The notes under the pieces were generated by a model, which worked only from the letters and a program-made list of their open reading frames with translations, was not told where the DNA came from and ran no database searches. Below are positions 18,932 to 28,045 of a DNA stretch of 64,000 nucleotides, piece by piece. Source of the stretch: DASRHT01 sp035293765 (lineage in GTDB: Bacteria; Chloroflexota; Ktedonobacteria; Ktedonobacterales; Ktedonobacteraceae); NCBI GenBank assembly GCA_035293765.1, contig DATGMF010000065.1, positions 124,001-188,000 of the forward strand, read 5' to 3'. The position numbers were made by a program, and so were the translations under genes. Position 1 is the stretch's first letter. Each line of letters starts with the position of its first letter.

Positions 18932-20020
18932 CTAGAGCATCGGCCCGATATGAGCGTTCCTGGCCTCACTGATCTGGATGACATCAATGATCGTATGTTG
19001 ATCCAGGTTTTTCTGATACAGGCTATCTGCGGCAACGTTGGCAGAGTCTGCGGCAACATTGTTATTGACATCCACGCCGTCCCAGTATTCGAAATGTGTC
19101 GCTCCCTCTGTCACTGCTACGCCAAGAAATGCATGTCCTGGGATAATGACAATCTCGGCATTGAGCCCTATTTGCTCAACGGCAGCCGCGAGCAAAGCGG
19201 TCAGCTCAACGCACATGCCGCTGCGCTGCTGGAGGACTTCGGCTGGCAGCTTGATGTTTTGCGTTGCCGTGCTATCGCTCCCATTGCCACTATAGGGCAC
19301 ACTCGCCTGGAGGTAGCGGATATGGTAGTCCAGGCGCAATGTATCGTAAATGGCGTCAACCTGGTCGATAACCTGTTGGGCTGTGGCTGAGCGGTACCCG
19401 ACCATGCCAGCCGGAGTCGGTGGCTGTTGCTCGTTTAAGTGGTTGGCAGCTCTGGTGACCAGTGCAACCACAGCCGGGTCGTTGGGCGTGACCCAGGCGG
19501 CCAGCTCCAGGCGGTTGGCTGCCGTCCATTGCATCAGCCAGCGTGAGTGTAATGTCACAGGGGCGTCGTTAAGATAGTACAGGTGCCCCCTGGTATCTGT
19601 CACCTGAACCTGCAAGGAGCCGCTCTTCTCTGTGGTAAGGTTACGCAGCGCCTGGTCCTGCAATGGCGGGATGAACGTACTCGACTGGCTTGTGCTGGTC
19701 GCGTTGAGCGTTTGCGTCTGAACCTGACTGAAATGAGTGATAGAGACGCTGATGACCAGGGTAAGAGGGCTGGAACTGCTATAGTCAATGGTAAACAAGG
19801 GATATTGCGTTGCCAGGTAGGACGGGTAGAAGGCGCTGAATATAGTCGTAGGGGCATGAACGCAGATATGCACTGGAGCCTGCCCGCCGCAATAATCTTG
19901 CTTTTGCAGAATGCTTTGCTGGTAGCGCGCATATGCCTGTACTCCTCCTGCAATATAGGCGCCGGAGAGTATCACCAGAGTCGTTAAGGTAAGAAGCAAC
20001 ACAACATGTTTTTTGCCCAT
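18932..20020 (-). CDS. Membrane-anchored transglutaminase-like protein
   Basis: 362 residues. An N-terminal signal anchor (about 6-26) is followed by an extracytoplasmic beta-rich domain and a transglutaminase-like papain-fold core. The catalytic triad is in place: C270 in RSGMCVELTA, H296 in IPGHAFLGV and D314 in FEYWDG. Bacterial relatives act as proteases or crosslinkers on surface proteins; the substrate here is unknown. The gene ends inside the boundary of repeat A, so a promoter in the repeat would give antisense RNA. It is the likely partner neither of the FHA gene nor of the ligase gene, which are separated by regulatory sequence. Confidence 0.8.
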   Translation of the reverse strand: MGKKHVVLLLTLTTLVILSGAYIAGGVQAYARYQQSILQKQDYCGGQAPVHICVHAPTTIFSAFYPSYLATQYPLFTIDYSSSSPLTLVISVSITHFSQVQTQTLNATSTSQSSTFIPPLQDQALRNLTTEKSGSLQVQVTDTRGHLYYLNDAPVTLHSRWLMQWTAANRLELAAWVTPNDPAVVALVTRAANHLNEQQPPTPAGMVGYRSATAQQVIDQVDAIYDTLRLDYHIRYLQASVPYSGNGSDSTATQNIKLPAEVLQQRSGMCVELTALLAAAVEQIGLNAEIVIIPGHAFLGVAVTEGATHFEYWDGVDVNNNVAADSANVAADSLYQKNLDQHTIIDVIQISEARNAHIGPML

Positions 20021-20187
20021 TGGTGATTAGCCTCGTGACATGGCATTGGCATAGACGCTTTCTACCATAGAATATGTTCAGCCGCAATCATACCATTCTG
20101 TATCATAATGAGCAAATTGATGGGACTTGTGGGGGACTGGGGACACGGGCAACCGGGATGTGTGAGGGAAGCTTTGCGGGTAGCAAC

Positions 20188-20235
20188 AGGACAGATACCC
20201 AGGTTCCCGACGGCGGCGACCTGGGTATCTGTCCT
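20188..20235. terminator. 17-bp perfect hairpin after the ligase gene
   Basis: AGGACAGATACCCAGGT (20188-20204) and its complement (20219-20235) close a 14-nt loop just beyond the leftward ligase stop. Confidence 0.75.
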
Positions 20236-20237
20236 CT

Positions 20238-21362
20238 CTAATGAGAGCGATTGAGAGTGAGGCCCTGTACAGTTTGATTGATTAAAAACTGTACAACGGC
20301 CTGAAGGCTGCCAGTTTGTTCATAAATGGCGATCTGGCGATCCGCGCCGGTGCCTTGAGGATCTTCAAGACAGTGACGGAGGTAGTTAATCTCGCGTCGG
20401 TCGTTAAGGTCGTCAAGTACGTCATCGACAAAGTCGAGTAGCTCATGAATTGCATCGCGCATGCTAAGGCGGCGCTGCTGCACAAAATCAACGACTTCGG
20501 CGTCCAAGCCATAGCGACTGGCGCGCCATTTGTTTTCTTCGATGTAGTGGGAGGGCAAGACGTAAGTGGAGAGGTTGCGTTTGTGCATCCAGGTCAGCTT
20601 GGCTACCAGTGCCTGACAGAGGGCTGCGATGGCTAAAGTATCTTCGATGCTGGTAGGCATATCACAAACGCGGAACTCGATGGTTGGGAAGAATGGGTGA
20701 GGGCGAATATCCCACCAGATCCGTTTGCCATTGTCGATGCAGTCGGTCTGAACGAGATCGGCCACGTAGCGGTCGAACTCGCTCGTCGAGACGAAAGCAT
20801 TGGGAATACCGGAGCGCGGGAAGCGTTTCCACACGATGGCGCGGTATGATTTCAGGCCAGAGTAACGCCCGAGCCAGAACGGCGAGTTCGCGGAGAGCGC
20901 AAGCAGATGGGGCAGCCAGGTGCGTAACTGGTTCATCAGCGGGATCGCCTGTTCATGCTGGTCGATTGCGATGTGAACATGTAATCCGAAGATCAGAATA
21001 GAGCGTCCCACATCCTGGAATTCTTCGTCCAGCTTATCGTAACGAGCATTGCTGGTTCTGGCTTGATCTTTCCAGTGCGCGGTAGGATGGGTACCGGCGC
21101 TGATCAGCGCGAGCCCTTCCTCTGCTACCAGATCGGCCAATGTTGATCTAAGATATTGTAAATTGAGTCGGGCTGCGGCAATATTTGGGCAAACTTCGGT
21201 AACAATTTCTACCGCTGGTTGCAGCATTTCAGCTTTAATATGGTCACCGAGAATAGGTTCCCCTTTTTCCAGAATGGTATGAATGTGCGAAGCGAGCTGG
21301 CCCGTATTTCTATCTACCATCTGGAATTCTTCCTCGATTCCCAGGGTGAAGCGTTGTGCCAT
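20238..21362 (-). CDS. Carboxylate-amine ligase, GCS2/YbdK family
   Basis: 374 residues, family of weak glutamate-cysteine ligases (YbdK) that join a carboxylate and an amine using ATP. LGIEEEFQMVD near the start carries the Mg-ATP glutamates; LHVHIAIDQ and the PHPFFPTIEFRVCD segment are family motifs. ATG 21362 has AAGGAG 6 nt upstream. The longer frame to 21527 is Ser/His-rich and lacks homology, so it is rejected. Some relatives make gamma-glutamylcysteine or other dipeptides; the amine acceptor cannot be inferred. Cytoplasmic. Confidence 0.87.
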   Translation of the reverse strand: MAQRFTLGIEEEFQMVDRNTGQLASHIHTILEKGEPILGDHIKAEMLQPAVEIVTEVCPNIAAARLNLQYLRSTLADLVAEEGLALISAGTHPTAHWKDQARTSNARYDKLDEEFQDVGRSILIFGLHVHIAIDQHEQAIPLMNQLRTWLPHLLALSANSPFWLGRYSGLKSYRAIVWKRFPRSGIPNAFVSTSEFDRYVADLVQTDCIDNGKRIWWDIRPHPFFPTIEFRVCDMPTSIEDTLAIAALCQALVAKLTWMHKRNLSTYVLPSHYIEENKWRASRYGLDAEVVDFVQQRRLSMRDAIHELLDFVDDVLDDLNDRREINYLRHCLEDPQGTGADRQIAIYEQTGSLQAVVQFLINQTVQGLTLNRSH

Positions 21363-21826
21363 TGCAATCTCCTTCCGGGTGTATGCTACTGGGCATGAGC
21401 ATACTAAAGGGCCTGGACAGCTATGGATACGATGATACTGGGATGAAACCAGAGAGGTGTCCAGGTGACGGGTTGTCCTGGCGGAGAAGAAGGGCAGGAT
21501 GACTGGAAAAACCGACCGGTGAGACAAAGTAGCGTCATGGATATGGCTCGACCTCTAAGGCTTCGTTGGTGAAGGGAGACATACAAAAAGCGGAGAATAC
21601 GAGGAACAATAGAACCCGAATGTAAAACGGACGAATCGCACGACACCGCCGAAAGAGGCTGATGCAACTCCGGCGGATCGTGTTGCGCTACAGCGCATAA
21701 CCGCATAAGAGCTCCTCTGATATAAATACTTTTTGCATGAGCCGCGCTAGTAATGTGGCACTACATGGAAAAGTACTTAGGAATCATAGAGTACACAAGG
21801 ATTATGCTGTCTGTCAAGGGGTAAAC
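21363..21826. other. Intergenic region, no gene recognised
   Basis: 464 bp between the ligase start and the end of cdd. A leftward 100-codon frame (21404-21706) has random-like composition and no ribosome site. No strong promoter or repeat was seen. Confidence 0.5.
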
Positions 21827-22213
21827 TTATAAAAGAAAAGCAAAAGGTAATAAATCAGCTACTCGGAAGGTTGGTTCAACCCCATCAATGTAGATCACCG
21901 CGTCTGGGGCCAGATCAGCCATCCACTGGCGGCAGGCTCCGCAGGGCATGCGCTGCTGAAGCGGGGCTTCGGCGGGCGCATCGACGCAGGCGATAGCGAT
22001 ATGGGTAATGGGAGCGGCGCCCGCCGAAATGGCGCTTGCCAGCGCCGAGCGTTCCGCACATAACGTCAATCCAAAGCTTGAGATTTCGACATTGGCTCCG
22101 GCAAATATTTTGCCGCCTGCCAGCGCGACCGCGCCCACATGAAAGTGTGAATAAGGGCAATGGGCATGGCTGGCCGCCTCGCGCGCCAGGGATAATAACG
22201 TTTCGCGTTCCAT
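21827..22213 (-). CDS. cdd: Cytidine deaminase
   Basis: 128-residue homotetrameric-type cytidine deaminase that converts cytidine and deoxycytidine to uridines in pyrimidine salvage. Zinc ligands and general acid/base are visible: C52 and E54 in LCAERSALAS, C91 and C94 in MPCGACRQW. The N-terminal YSHFHVGAVA motif is family-typical. It is divergent from the response regulator. Identification is firm. Confidence 0.94.
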   Translation of the reverse strand: MERETLLSLAREAASHAHCPYSHFHVGAVALAGGKIFAGANVEISSFGLTLCAERSALASAISAGAAPITHIAIACVDAPAEAPLQQRMPCGACRQWMADLAPDAVIYIDGVEPTFRVADLLPFAFLL

Positions 22214-22527
22214 AAAGTTATGCTCCTTTGTGGGGTATTGTCATCAAACGGTAACCAGCCGGGAAAAGCTCCCAGGCGGATCAGCCATTCTGGAAAGATG
22301 CTATTCAACCGATAGGATATAGTAACACAACGACCTGGAAAAGTATCTCGCGTAGTGTTGTTTCGAACCATCTGTGTACAGAAATAGCCCAAATTGTGTC
22401 AAAGTGTTACTGCTTGCTAAAGATGGCGTTAACGTAGTTAAAGGACAAAGTATTTGGAGCGTATGCGCCGTCAAAAATATATTGGTACATCCTAGTATGG
22501 TGATAAAGGCCCAGAGGAGGAATTTGA
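22214..22527. other. Divergent intergenic region between cdd and the response regulator
   Basis: 314 bp, probably holding both promoters. A ribosome site AGAGGAGG lies at 22513-22520. No distinctive operator or convincing promoter pair was identified. Confidence 0.5.
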
Positions 22528-23226
22528 GTGAAGATCATGGTAGCGGATGATGACCGCGACATGGTGGACATGCTGAGCTACTGGCTCAAAGGGCATGGAT
22601 ATGATGTGGTGCGAGCATTTGATGGAGAGCAGGCGATTAAGCGTTGGCGTGAAACATTGCCGGATCTCGTCATTCTCGATATCCAGATGCCGAAGCTGGA
22701 CGGGTTCGAAGTATGTCGCCAGATGCGGACAGAAACAAACTCAATGGTGTTGATTCTCACAGCGCATGATCGTGAAGACGACGAGGTGCGTGGGCTGGAG
22801 CTGGGAGCGGACGATTATTTAAGAAAGCCGTTCAGCCCTCGGCAGCTCCTGGCTCGCATCAAGGCCATTATGAGGAGATCCTCTGGCACAAGGGGAGTTT
22901 CGGGCTCATCGTCGGTCACTGTTGGGCCGGTAACGCTGGATGCGATGCGTCATGAAGTGACCCGCGATGGTACCAAGGTCAGGCTCACTCCGACCGAGAG
23001 CCGGCTCCTGCACCTGTTGATCACCCATACAGGCCAGGTTTTGACGACCGATATGATTATCGAGCGTGTCTGGGGCTATGACGAGGCTGGCGATTCTGGT
23101 CTGGTGAAAACTCACATTCGGCACTTACGGCAGAAGGTCGAGCCAGACCCCAATAAGCCACAGTTTATTATGACGGTACCGGGAGTTGGCTATACATTTA
23201 CCGCGCCGGTAGCTGTCGAACAATAA
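22528..23226 (+). CDS. OmpR/PhoB-family response regulator (orphan)
   Basis: 232 residues. The receiver domain has the acidic pocket ADDDRD (6-11), the phosphoacceptor D51 in VILDIQMPK, LTAHD and a KPFSP lysine. The C-terminal winged helix (about 130-228) shows LTPTESRLLHLL, then VWGYDEAGD and VKTHIRHLRQKVE recognition helix, then GVGYTF. It would bind promoters when phosphorylated. No kinase gene is adjacent. GTG start at 22528 with AGAGGAGG 7 nt upstream. It is followed in the same reading frame, after a single stop and 14 codons, by a GGDEF-like gene. Confidence 0.92.
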   Translation: MKIMVADDDRDMVDMLSYWLKGHGYDVVRAFDGEQAIKRWRETLPDLVILDIQMPKLDGFEVCRQMRTETNSMVLILTAHDREDDEVRGLELGADDYLRKPFSPRQLLARIKAIMRRSSGTRGVSGSSSVTVGPVTLDAMRHEVTRDGTKVRLTPTESRLLHLLITHTGQVLTTDMIIERVWGYDEAGDSGLVKTHIRHLRQKVEPDPNKPQFIMTVPGVGYTFTAPVAVEQ

Positions 23227-23268
23227 AAGTGTTACGGCAAAAGCAGGGTCTATTCACGGCACAAAGGA

Positions 23269-24219
23269 ATGAGCAGAAAAGAAGAAGCAGCGGCAGTATC
23301 ATCTTTAGTTTGCACGAACGACTCGGAGACGCCTGCTCGAGAGTTGGGGCATTGTGACTGTTTGCCATTCTCGCCTTTGTTTTACCATATGCAACGAGAT
23401 GGCACAGTCGATCACGAGCACATGGTGCCGGTTCCACTTGTATTAAATAATCGAGCGCGCGGTGCTATACATGCCCTTTTCCCCCGTTCGACTCCGCTCA
23501 GCGTGCTGCTGCTGCATATATGCCAGCAGGAATATGGTCATAGAACGGCGCATCCTGAGCGTCGTCGCTACCATGTGCCATCAGAAGTGTTAGAGCAAGT
23601 CCTGATTAATGTGCGCCGCGTCATCAGGGCCGGGGATCGGCATTTGATTCAGGAGAGCGCGGGAGCGATCATTATCTTTCCTGATGTGGACCGGCAAGGG
23701 GCGTGTAGCATCGTGGAGCGCGTCTATAACAGCATCGACCTGCTTCAGGCCGAAACGCTGATTCCTCCTTTAACGCGCGAGACTGCTATTATGCTTGGCA
23801 TTGGCAGCTATCCAGATGCCGGTATGTCAATGGAAGATCTGTTCTATCAAGCAGGCTGTGTGGCTCGCCGCCTCATATTGCGGCCAATTATTACGTTCCC
23901 GCCGTATGAGTTCTCTGAACAGCCTGGGCGTGTTTGCGACGGGAAGCCTGAACAGGCTATCGCGGCGTCTCCGGCATGCCCATTGATGGCATTGCCGCAG
24001 GAACTTGCTCAACACCTGAAGCGTCTGGTCCCTTATCAGCTTGCACGCGAACTGCAGTGCGTCCCTGTGGGGCAAGATCATCACACGCTAACCGTTGCGA
24101 TGGCGCATCCTGGTAATATGGCAAGCATCCGGCGCTTACAGGGTGAGACGGGACTGAACATATTTCCTGTTGCCTGCCGTGGCGAGGAATTGGCGGCCCT
24201 CTTAGCGCATCGATGGTGA
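23269..24219 (+). CDS. Degenerate GGDEF protein with T2SSE_N/MshEN-like tail
   Basis: 316 residues. Residues ~60-215 follow the GGDEF fold: RAGDRHLIQESAGAIIIFPDVDRQG, where SAGAI replaces the GGDEF signature, then LGIGSYPDAGMSMEDLFYQAG like the SIG...AD...AK region. Catalytic cyclase activity is therefore unlikely. The last ~75 residues (LPQELAQHLKRLVP, LTVAMAHPGNMA, ETGLNIFPV) match the N-terminal domain of type II/IV secretion ATPases (T2SSE_N/MshEN), which in some proteins binds c-di-GMP; the canonical RLG binding motif was not seen. ATG 23269 is the only in-frame start after the regulator stop but its AAAGGA site touches the codon, so translation may rely on coupling. Confidence 0.65.
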   Translation: MSRKEEAAAVSSLVCTNDSETPARELGHCDCLPFSPLFYHMQRDGTVDHEHMVPVPLVLNNRARGAIHALFPRSTPLSVLLLHICQQEYGHRTAHPERRRYHVPSEVLEQVLINVRRVIRAGDRHLIQESAGAIIIFPDVDRQGACSIVERVYNSIDLLQAETLIPPLTRETAIMLGIGSYPDAGMSMEDLFYQAGCVARRLILRPIITFPPYEFSEQPGRVCDGKPEQAIAASPACPLMALPQELAQHLKRLVPYQLARELQCVPVGQDHHTLTVAMAHPGNMASIRRLQGETGLNIFPVACRGEELAALLAHRW

Positions 24220-24438
24220 AGATTTCGTAACCATATTTAGGGAAGTGGGTAGCGAATATCTAACGTGTTATTCATAAAATTAACCAGATTGCAACATTTC
24301 CTTAACGGGGAAATGTATCAACATTGGTTACTATAGTATGCAATGAGACAATATTTCTGCACCTTAATATATCGTCGTTTGAAATGACATTTATTATGTC
24401 ATGTGCATTTATTTACTACTTTTTAAGGAGAATGGACA

Positions 24439-24672
24439 ATGGTGGTACAGATGATTCAAGACGATGCCCTTTTAACGTTCAAAGAAGCCATGAACTATCT
24501 GCGTGTGAGTCGCTCAACTCTCTATCGTCTGATGTGGTCTGGGCAACTGACGGGACACAAGGTTGGGAGCACATGGCGTTTTTACCGTGAGGATTTGCGG
24601 GCCTGTGTTGGTCGTGGGATGGCGGTGCCTGCTACTTTGCACGCGGTGCCTGTAAATTCTCCTGTTAACTAG
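24439..24672 (+). CDS. Small excisionase/BldC-like HTH DNA-binding protein
   Basis: 77 residues, a stand-alone helix-turn-helix of the excisionase/MerR_17 type: FKEAMNYLRVSRSTLYRLMWSGQLTGHKVGSTWRFYREDL. The wing (KVGSTWRF) and helix spacing are typical. In actinobacteria and Chloroflexota such solo proteins (BldC type) control development; here that is inference. AAGGAG sits 8 nt before ATG 24439. It ends with a strong hairpin at 24761-24801. No phage genes adjoin it, which argues against a role as a phage excisionase. Confidence 0.8.
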   Translation: MVVQMIQDDALLTFKEAMNYLRVSRSTLYRLMWSGQLTGHKVGSTWRFYREDLRACVGRGMAVPATLHAVPVNSPVN

Positions 24673-24760
24673 TGCGTTACCCTATGCTTTAACGTCCAAT
24701 TTGTATGCTACGGTTTTGTAGGAAAATCGAACTCTCGTATGTTTGCCCTGGTTACGCATA

Positions 24761-24801
24761 AAAAGCTCATCCCGATGGTCAGACTGCCGGGATGAGCTTT
24801 T
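24761..24801. terminator. 14-bp bidirectional terminator
   Basis: AAAAGCTCATCCCG and CGGGATGAGCTTTT close a 13-nt loop between convergent genes, with A- and T-rich ends. Confidence 0.85.
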
Positions 24802-24822
24802 ATATAGCGACTGCTGGTACTT

Positions 24823-25995
24823 TTATGCCTGATCGGCCCTTTGCCGTTGTTCAGCCTTGCTTAAACGTCCCCATTCCTCAAACTCTCGCTCCATCTCATC
24901 CTGGACCTGCTGTTCCGCCTCTCGTCGCGAGATGCCCTGTTTGCGCACATGAGTAAGGATGCGGTTAACATAAGTGCGAGCGATGTAATCGCGCTGAATG
25001 GTCAGGTTAGCCATTGGTCGTAAATTCAATTGTGAGACTGGGTAGAAGTCCTGATCGCGCAAGGCGGTAGCAAGCAGTTGGGCGTAGTCGCTCACAGCTT
25101 GATAGGCTATAGGATCGAGAAAAAAGTTGGAGCGCGTGCTTGAAACAATCAGTACGCCGGCGATGCGGCTGCCACGTAAAAGAGGAGCAGCGCAGGCGCT
25201 GTGTTCGAACTCATCGGCTTCCACTTGCAGGCGGCCTTCTTCGATATCGCTCCATATTTGTACACGTTGAAGCATAGCTGCCGTCCCTGCCAGCGTCGTG
25301 CTACCCAGGTAAACCTTCGCCTCATTATTGAAGCCCCAGGGAGCATTGCCGCGCATCGTGAACTCGCGCAATGCGTGGATGCCATCTGCGCGCGCAGGCA
25401 TCAGCCTGGCGTAAGTGATGGCGAGCCCTCTGCGCTCTGTATCCAGATGCAGCAACGCCTGTTCAAAGATAGCCTCTGAGACCTGCCAGAAGCGCGCTTC
25501 TTCCTCTTCGTTCGCAGTAATTAATTCGGCGACGCGCTGATAAATTTCTCTTGGCACTTCTCGTACGCCAATCAAGGACATATCCAGCAGACCTGGGAAT
25601 GCCTGATTGATTGCATAAATGAGGGTTGCGCGGTGCTCTGGAAAAACCTCAGGCAATCGCTTGAGATGTGCCGGGCGGGGTTCTGAGCTGCCACTCATCC
25701 AGCGGTAAATGGTGTTTTCCGTCACTTCCATTGCTTTGGCAACGTGCGTAATCTCGGCCCGGTCGTGGTGTAAAATGCTGTGTAAAAGCTTGCTCAGCGG
25801 GGAGAGCCTGGCCTCGACAATGGTATCGGGCTGTCCGTCTCCCGCCGGTGTTTGTTCTGCCAGGGCGGTGATTGCGCCATTTGCCAGGACGTCACCTGAT
25901 GGTAAATGCGCAGCTTCAGAGAGGGCTTTCCGCGCACCAGGTGGGCGTCCACGCTTTTTTCTGGGCTCTTCGCCAGATCTTTGCCCGTTATCCAT
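24823..25995 (-). CDS. Transcriptional regulator: AT-hook, XRE-like HTH, GAF-type sensor
   Basis: About 390 residues. An N-terminal AT-hook-like KKRGRPPGARK is followed by a helix-turn-helix (ITHVAKAMEVTENTIYRWMSG, near 85-105) and a long helical linker. A GAF-like domain lies around 220-325 (FNNEAKVYLGSTTLAGTA, SACAAPLLRGSRIAGVLIVSS), and a helical C-terminus with many charged residues ends the protein. It probably senses a small ligand and binds its own promoter. ATG 25995 is preferred because AAGGA lies at good spacing; ATG 26004 abuts it. The ligand is unknown. Confidence 0.7.
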   Translation of the reverse strand: MDNGQRSGEEPRKKRGRPPGARKALSEAAHLPSGDVLANGAITALAEQTPAGDGQPDTIVEARLSPLSKLLHSILHHDRAEITHVAKAMEVTENTIYRWMSGSSEPRPAHLKRLPEVFPEHRATLIYAINQAFPGLLDMSLIGVREVPREIYQRVAELITANEEEEARFWQVSEAIFEQALLHLDTERRGLAITYARLMPARADGIHALREFTMRGNAPWGFNNEAKVYLGSTTLAGTAAMLQRVQIWSDIEEGRLQVEADEFEHSACAAPLLRGSRIAGVLIVSSTRSNFFLDPIAYQAVSDYAQLLATALRDQDFYPVSQLNLRPMANLTIQRDYIARTYVNRILTHVRKQGISRREAEQQVQDEMEREFEEWGRLSKAEQRQRADQA

Positions 25996-26491
25996 ATGCA
26001 ACATTCCTTGCTAACACTAGAAGCGCTACAAACATCTGCAGAAGTTTTGTCATACATTATAACATATGCAGCGCCTGAACGATTACATAATTTTATGTAA
26101 TCGAGAGAACGGCAGTATATTCTAAGTTTTGCGGAAATGGGGAAAATATGCACAAGATTTATCTTCTGGTAGGTGTACATGTTACGACAACTTGTTGCAA
26201 TTGTGATAGATGCATTTGTAGCGTATCCAGTAAAATAAGATCGAAAGGGCCTTTATCCTGCTCTGGGATCTGATTTTACAAGCCTGGCACATGTTTTTTA
26301 CTGTGATGCAAATTGAGCGTAGTGAATGTATTTTTGACAGCGTTGTTATTTTATACAATGTTTATACGAAAGTACTACAATGTCAAACATCTATTGCTTT
26401 TTCAGGTCTTAGCATGTATTATGGCTAACATCATGAAGAGTATGGAAACAAACTCTTCAAAAATCGATGGCTGGAAGGACTGGGCAGTGTT
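25996..26491. other. AT-rich intergenic region
   Basis: About 496 bp between divergent genes. It holds promoter-like AT-rich stretches and a weak 65-codon rightward frame (26313-26510) that overlaps the methyltransferase start and has no ribosome site. No repeat or RNA gene was recognised. Confidence 0.45.
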
Positions 26492-27430
26492 ATGGCTGTA
26501 CACAAAGTAGTGCATGTTAATGAGTGTGGTCTTCCTTTGAATGCGATAGAGTGGCTGGAAATGCATCACCAGAGCAAAGCTACGGAGCGAGGGCAGATGA
26601 TTCGCGATCTGCAGCTCAAGCCGGGGAGTTTTGTGGTGGATGCAGGCTGCGGACCTGGCTTATGGTCTCCTCTGCTGGCTCAACAGATTGGGCGACAGGG
26701 GCGTATTCTCGGCATTGATATTTCCCCAGAAGCGTTGGTAATGGCGCAAAAGCGCAGCAAAAAGACGCCGTATCGTCACCAGATACAGTATAAACTTGCG
26801 ACGATGGAACAAATTCCTATTGCTTATGGGGAAGCCGATGTCATCTTCAGTGCCAATGTTAGTCAGTACCTTTCCGATCCAGTAGGAACGTTTGCTGCTA
26901 TGGGTCCCTATCTCGCCCCTGGGGGGCGCCTCGCCATCAAAGATATCGATTTTGGAACGATGCGTTTCTATACTATAGAGCCTGGATTACAGGCGCGTGT
27001 ATTCCAGGCGCGTGAGCGCTGGGAGCAGGCGCGGGTGGACGAAGGGTATGCTTTTGAAGATAGCTGGGTTGGCTCTAAATTGGCCGGGTATCTGCGTGCC
27101 GCCGGCTACAAGGATGTTCAGGAGAGAACCTATCGTATTACGCGACAGTATCCAATTTCTTTGTATTATCGCAAATACTTGCAAGGAATCGCTGAGTGGT
27201 TCGTCTGCGAAGGAGCTCCCTTCCTTTCAGGTGAGGATGTAACAAACTGGCTACGCTGTTTTCTGCATGAAACGGAAAATGTTCTGGATCAAAAGACCTT
27301 TATCTGTGAAGAAACCGAATATGTCGTTACCGGCGTTTGGAATGCTCCGCCTCCTTCTTGCTCTTGCTCCCTCCGCGAGGAGAAGGAGCTACCCCAGGAA
27401 GCGCCATTGCTGGTCGCTTTGCCGGACTAG
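26492..27430 (+). CDS. Class I SAM-dependent methyltransferase
   Basis: 312 residues. A Rossmann methyltransferase core has motif I VVDAGCGPGLW (48-58), the acidic strand LGIDIS, motif with ADVIFSANVSQYL and LAPGGRLAIKD after it. The remaining ~150 residues are a helical cap that may define the substrate. It resembles ubiquinone/menaquinone-type or small-molecule methyltransferases but no substrate can be named. GGAAGGA lies about 14 nt upstream of ATG 26492, somewhat far. It ends with a strong terminator. Its last 20 residues are Cys/Ser-rich. Confidence 0.75.
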   Translation: MAVHKVVHVNECGLPLNAIEWLEMHHQSKATERGQMIRDLQLKPGSFVVDAGCGPGLWSPLLAQQIGRQGRILGIDISPEALVMAQKRSKKTPYRHQIQYKLATMEQIPIAYGEADVIFSANVSQYLSDPVGTFAAMGPYLAPGGRLAIKDIDFGTMRFYTIEPGLQARVFQARERWEQARVDEGYAFEDSWVGSKLAGYLRAAGYKDVQERTYRITRQYPISLYYRKYLQGIAEWFVCEGAPFLSGEDVTNWLRCFLHETENVLDQKTFICEETEYVVTGVWNAPPPSCSCSLREEKELPQEAPLLVALPD

Positions 27431-27454
27431 TTGTCAATATTACATATCATCTAA

Positions 27455-27493
27455 GCAAGGCCCGCATAGCCTGTCAGGCTATGCGGGCCTTGC
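27455..27493. terminator. 17-bp Rho-independent-type hairpin
   Basis: GCAAGGCCCGCATAGCC and its complement close a 5-nt loop 25 bp after the methyltransferase stop. Confidence 0.8.
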
Positions 27494-27588
27494 AGTTTGC
27501 TCATAGTGGTAAGGAGTTAGTGCAGGCAGTACGTTTTAAGAACGGTCGTTCGTTATTGCTAAAGCATACAGAATGATGCGCCCTTGCA

Positions 27589-27630
27589 GGACATTGATAT
27601 CTTTCCTGAAAGCGAAAGATATCAATGTCC
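27589..27630. repeat. Isolated perfect 17-bp inverted repeat
   Basis: GGACATTGATATCTTTC (27589-27605) and its complement (27614-27630) close an 8-nt loop. It is too far from the upstream stop to be that gene's main terminator, is AT-rich and lacks a T-tract. Role is unknown. It sits in the 384-bp gene-free stretch 27431-27814. Confidence 0.6.
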
Positions 27631-27814
27631 GTCCTCCCCAATGCCCTTCCATCTATAGGGACGCCCACAAGGGTGCATCACTAGCTCTACTTTCCTGCCT
27701 GATCGATAGCGTCCTGATAACAAAGTGATGATGTACAGGTTGCAATGACATATTTCTTACATTTGCACTCTAGCTGTTGTGCAGACCAACTACTTGCTCT
27801 GCCAGTCTCATGGT

Positions 27815-28045
27815 TTAGTGGCAGTTATTCAAGCGGTCTGCAATCATAGCGATAGCTACATCACCGACCAGCGTTTGCAGTTGGTTATGGAGTTGCCCCA
27901 TATTTTCCATACGTGCTGTAATGAAGTCATGCTGCGACGTGCCATAGGCCAGACCCGATAGGCCACGCTGGGCAGCTTCGTACTCAGCACTTATCTGCGA
28001 TAGCAAACGTGCAACTTCACTGCGTTGTTCCTGTGCCCCGAGCAT
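27815..28045 (-). CDS. Small helical protein, unknown function
   Basis: 76 residues, mostly alpha-helical: ISAEYEAAQRGLSGLAYGTSQHDFIT then ARMENMGQLHNQLQTLVGD. No signal peptide or metal motif. A good GGAAGGG ribosome site lies 7 nt before ATG 28045 and the amphipathic helix pattern is regular, so it is probably real. It appears to stand alone between a methyltransferase and a transporter ATPase. Function cannot be assigned. Confidence 0.65.
   Translation of the reverse strand: MLGAQEQRSEVARLLSQISAEYEAAQRGLSGLAYGTSQHDFITARMENMGQLHNQLQTLVGDVAIAMIADRLNNCH

Noticed and set aside
21404..21706. 100-codon leftward frame
   Set aside because: No ribosome site, random-like composition.
24439..24672. 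Phage excisionase
   Set aside because: The fold fits, but no integrase or other phage gene and no attachment site were seen, so a solo regulator is more likely.
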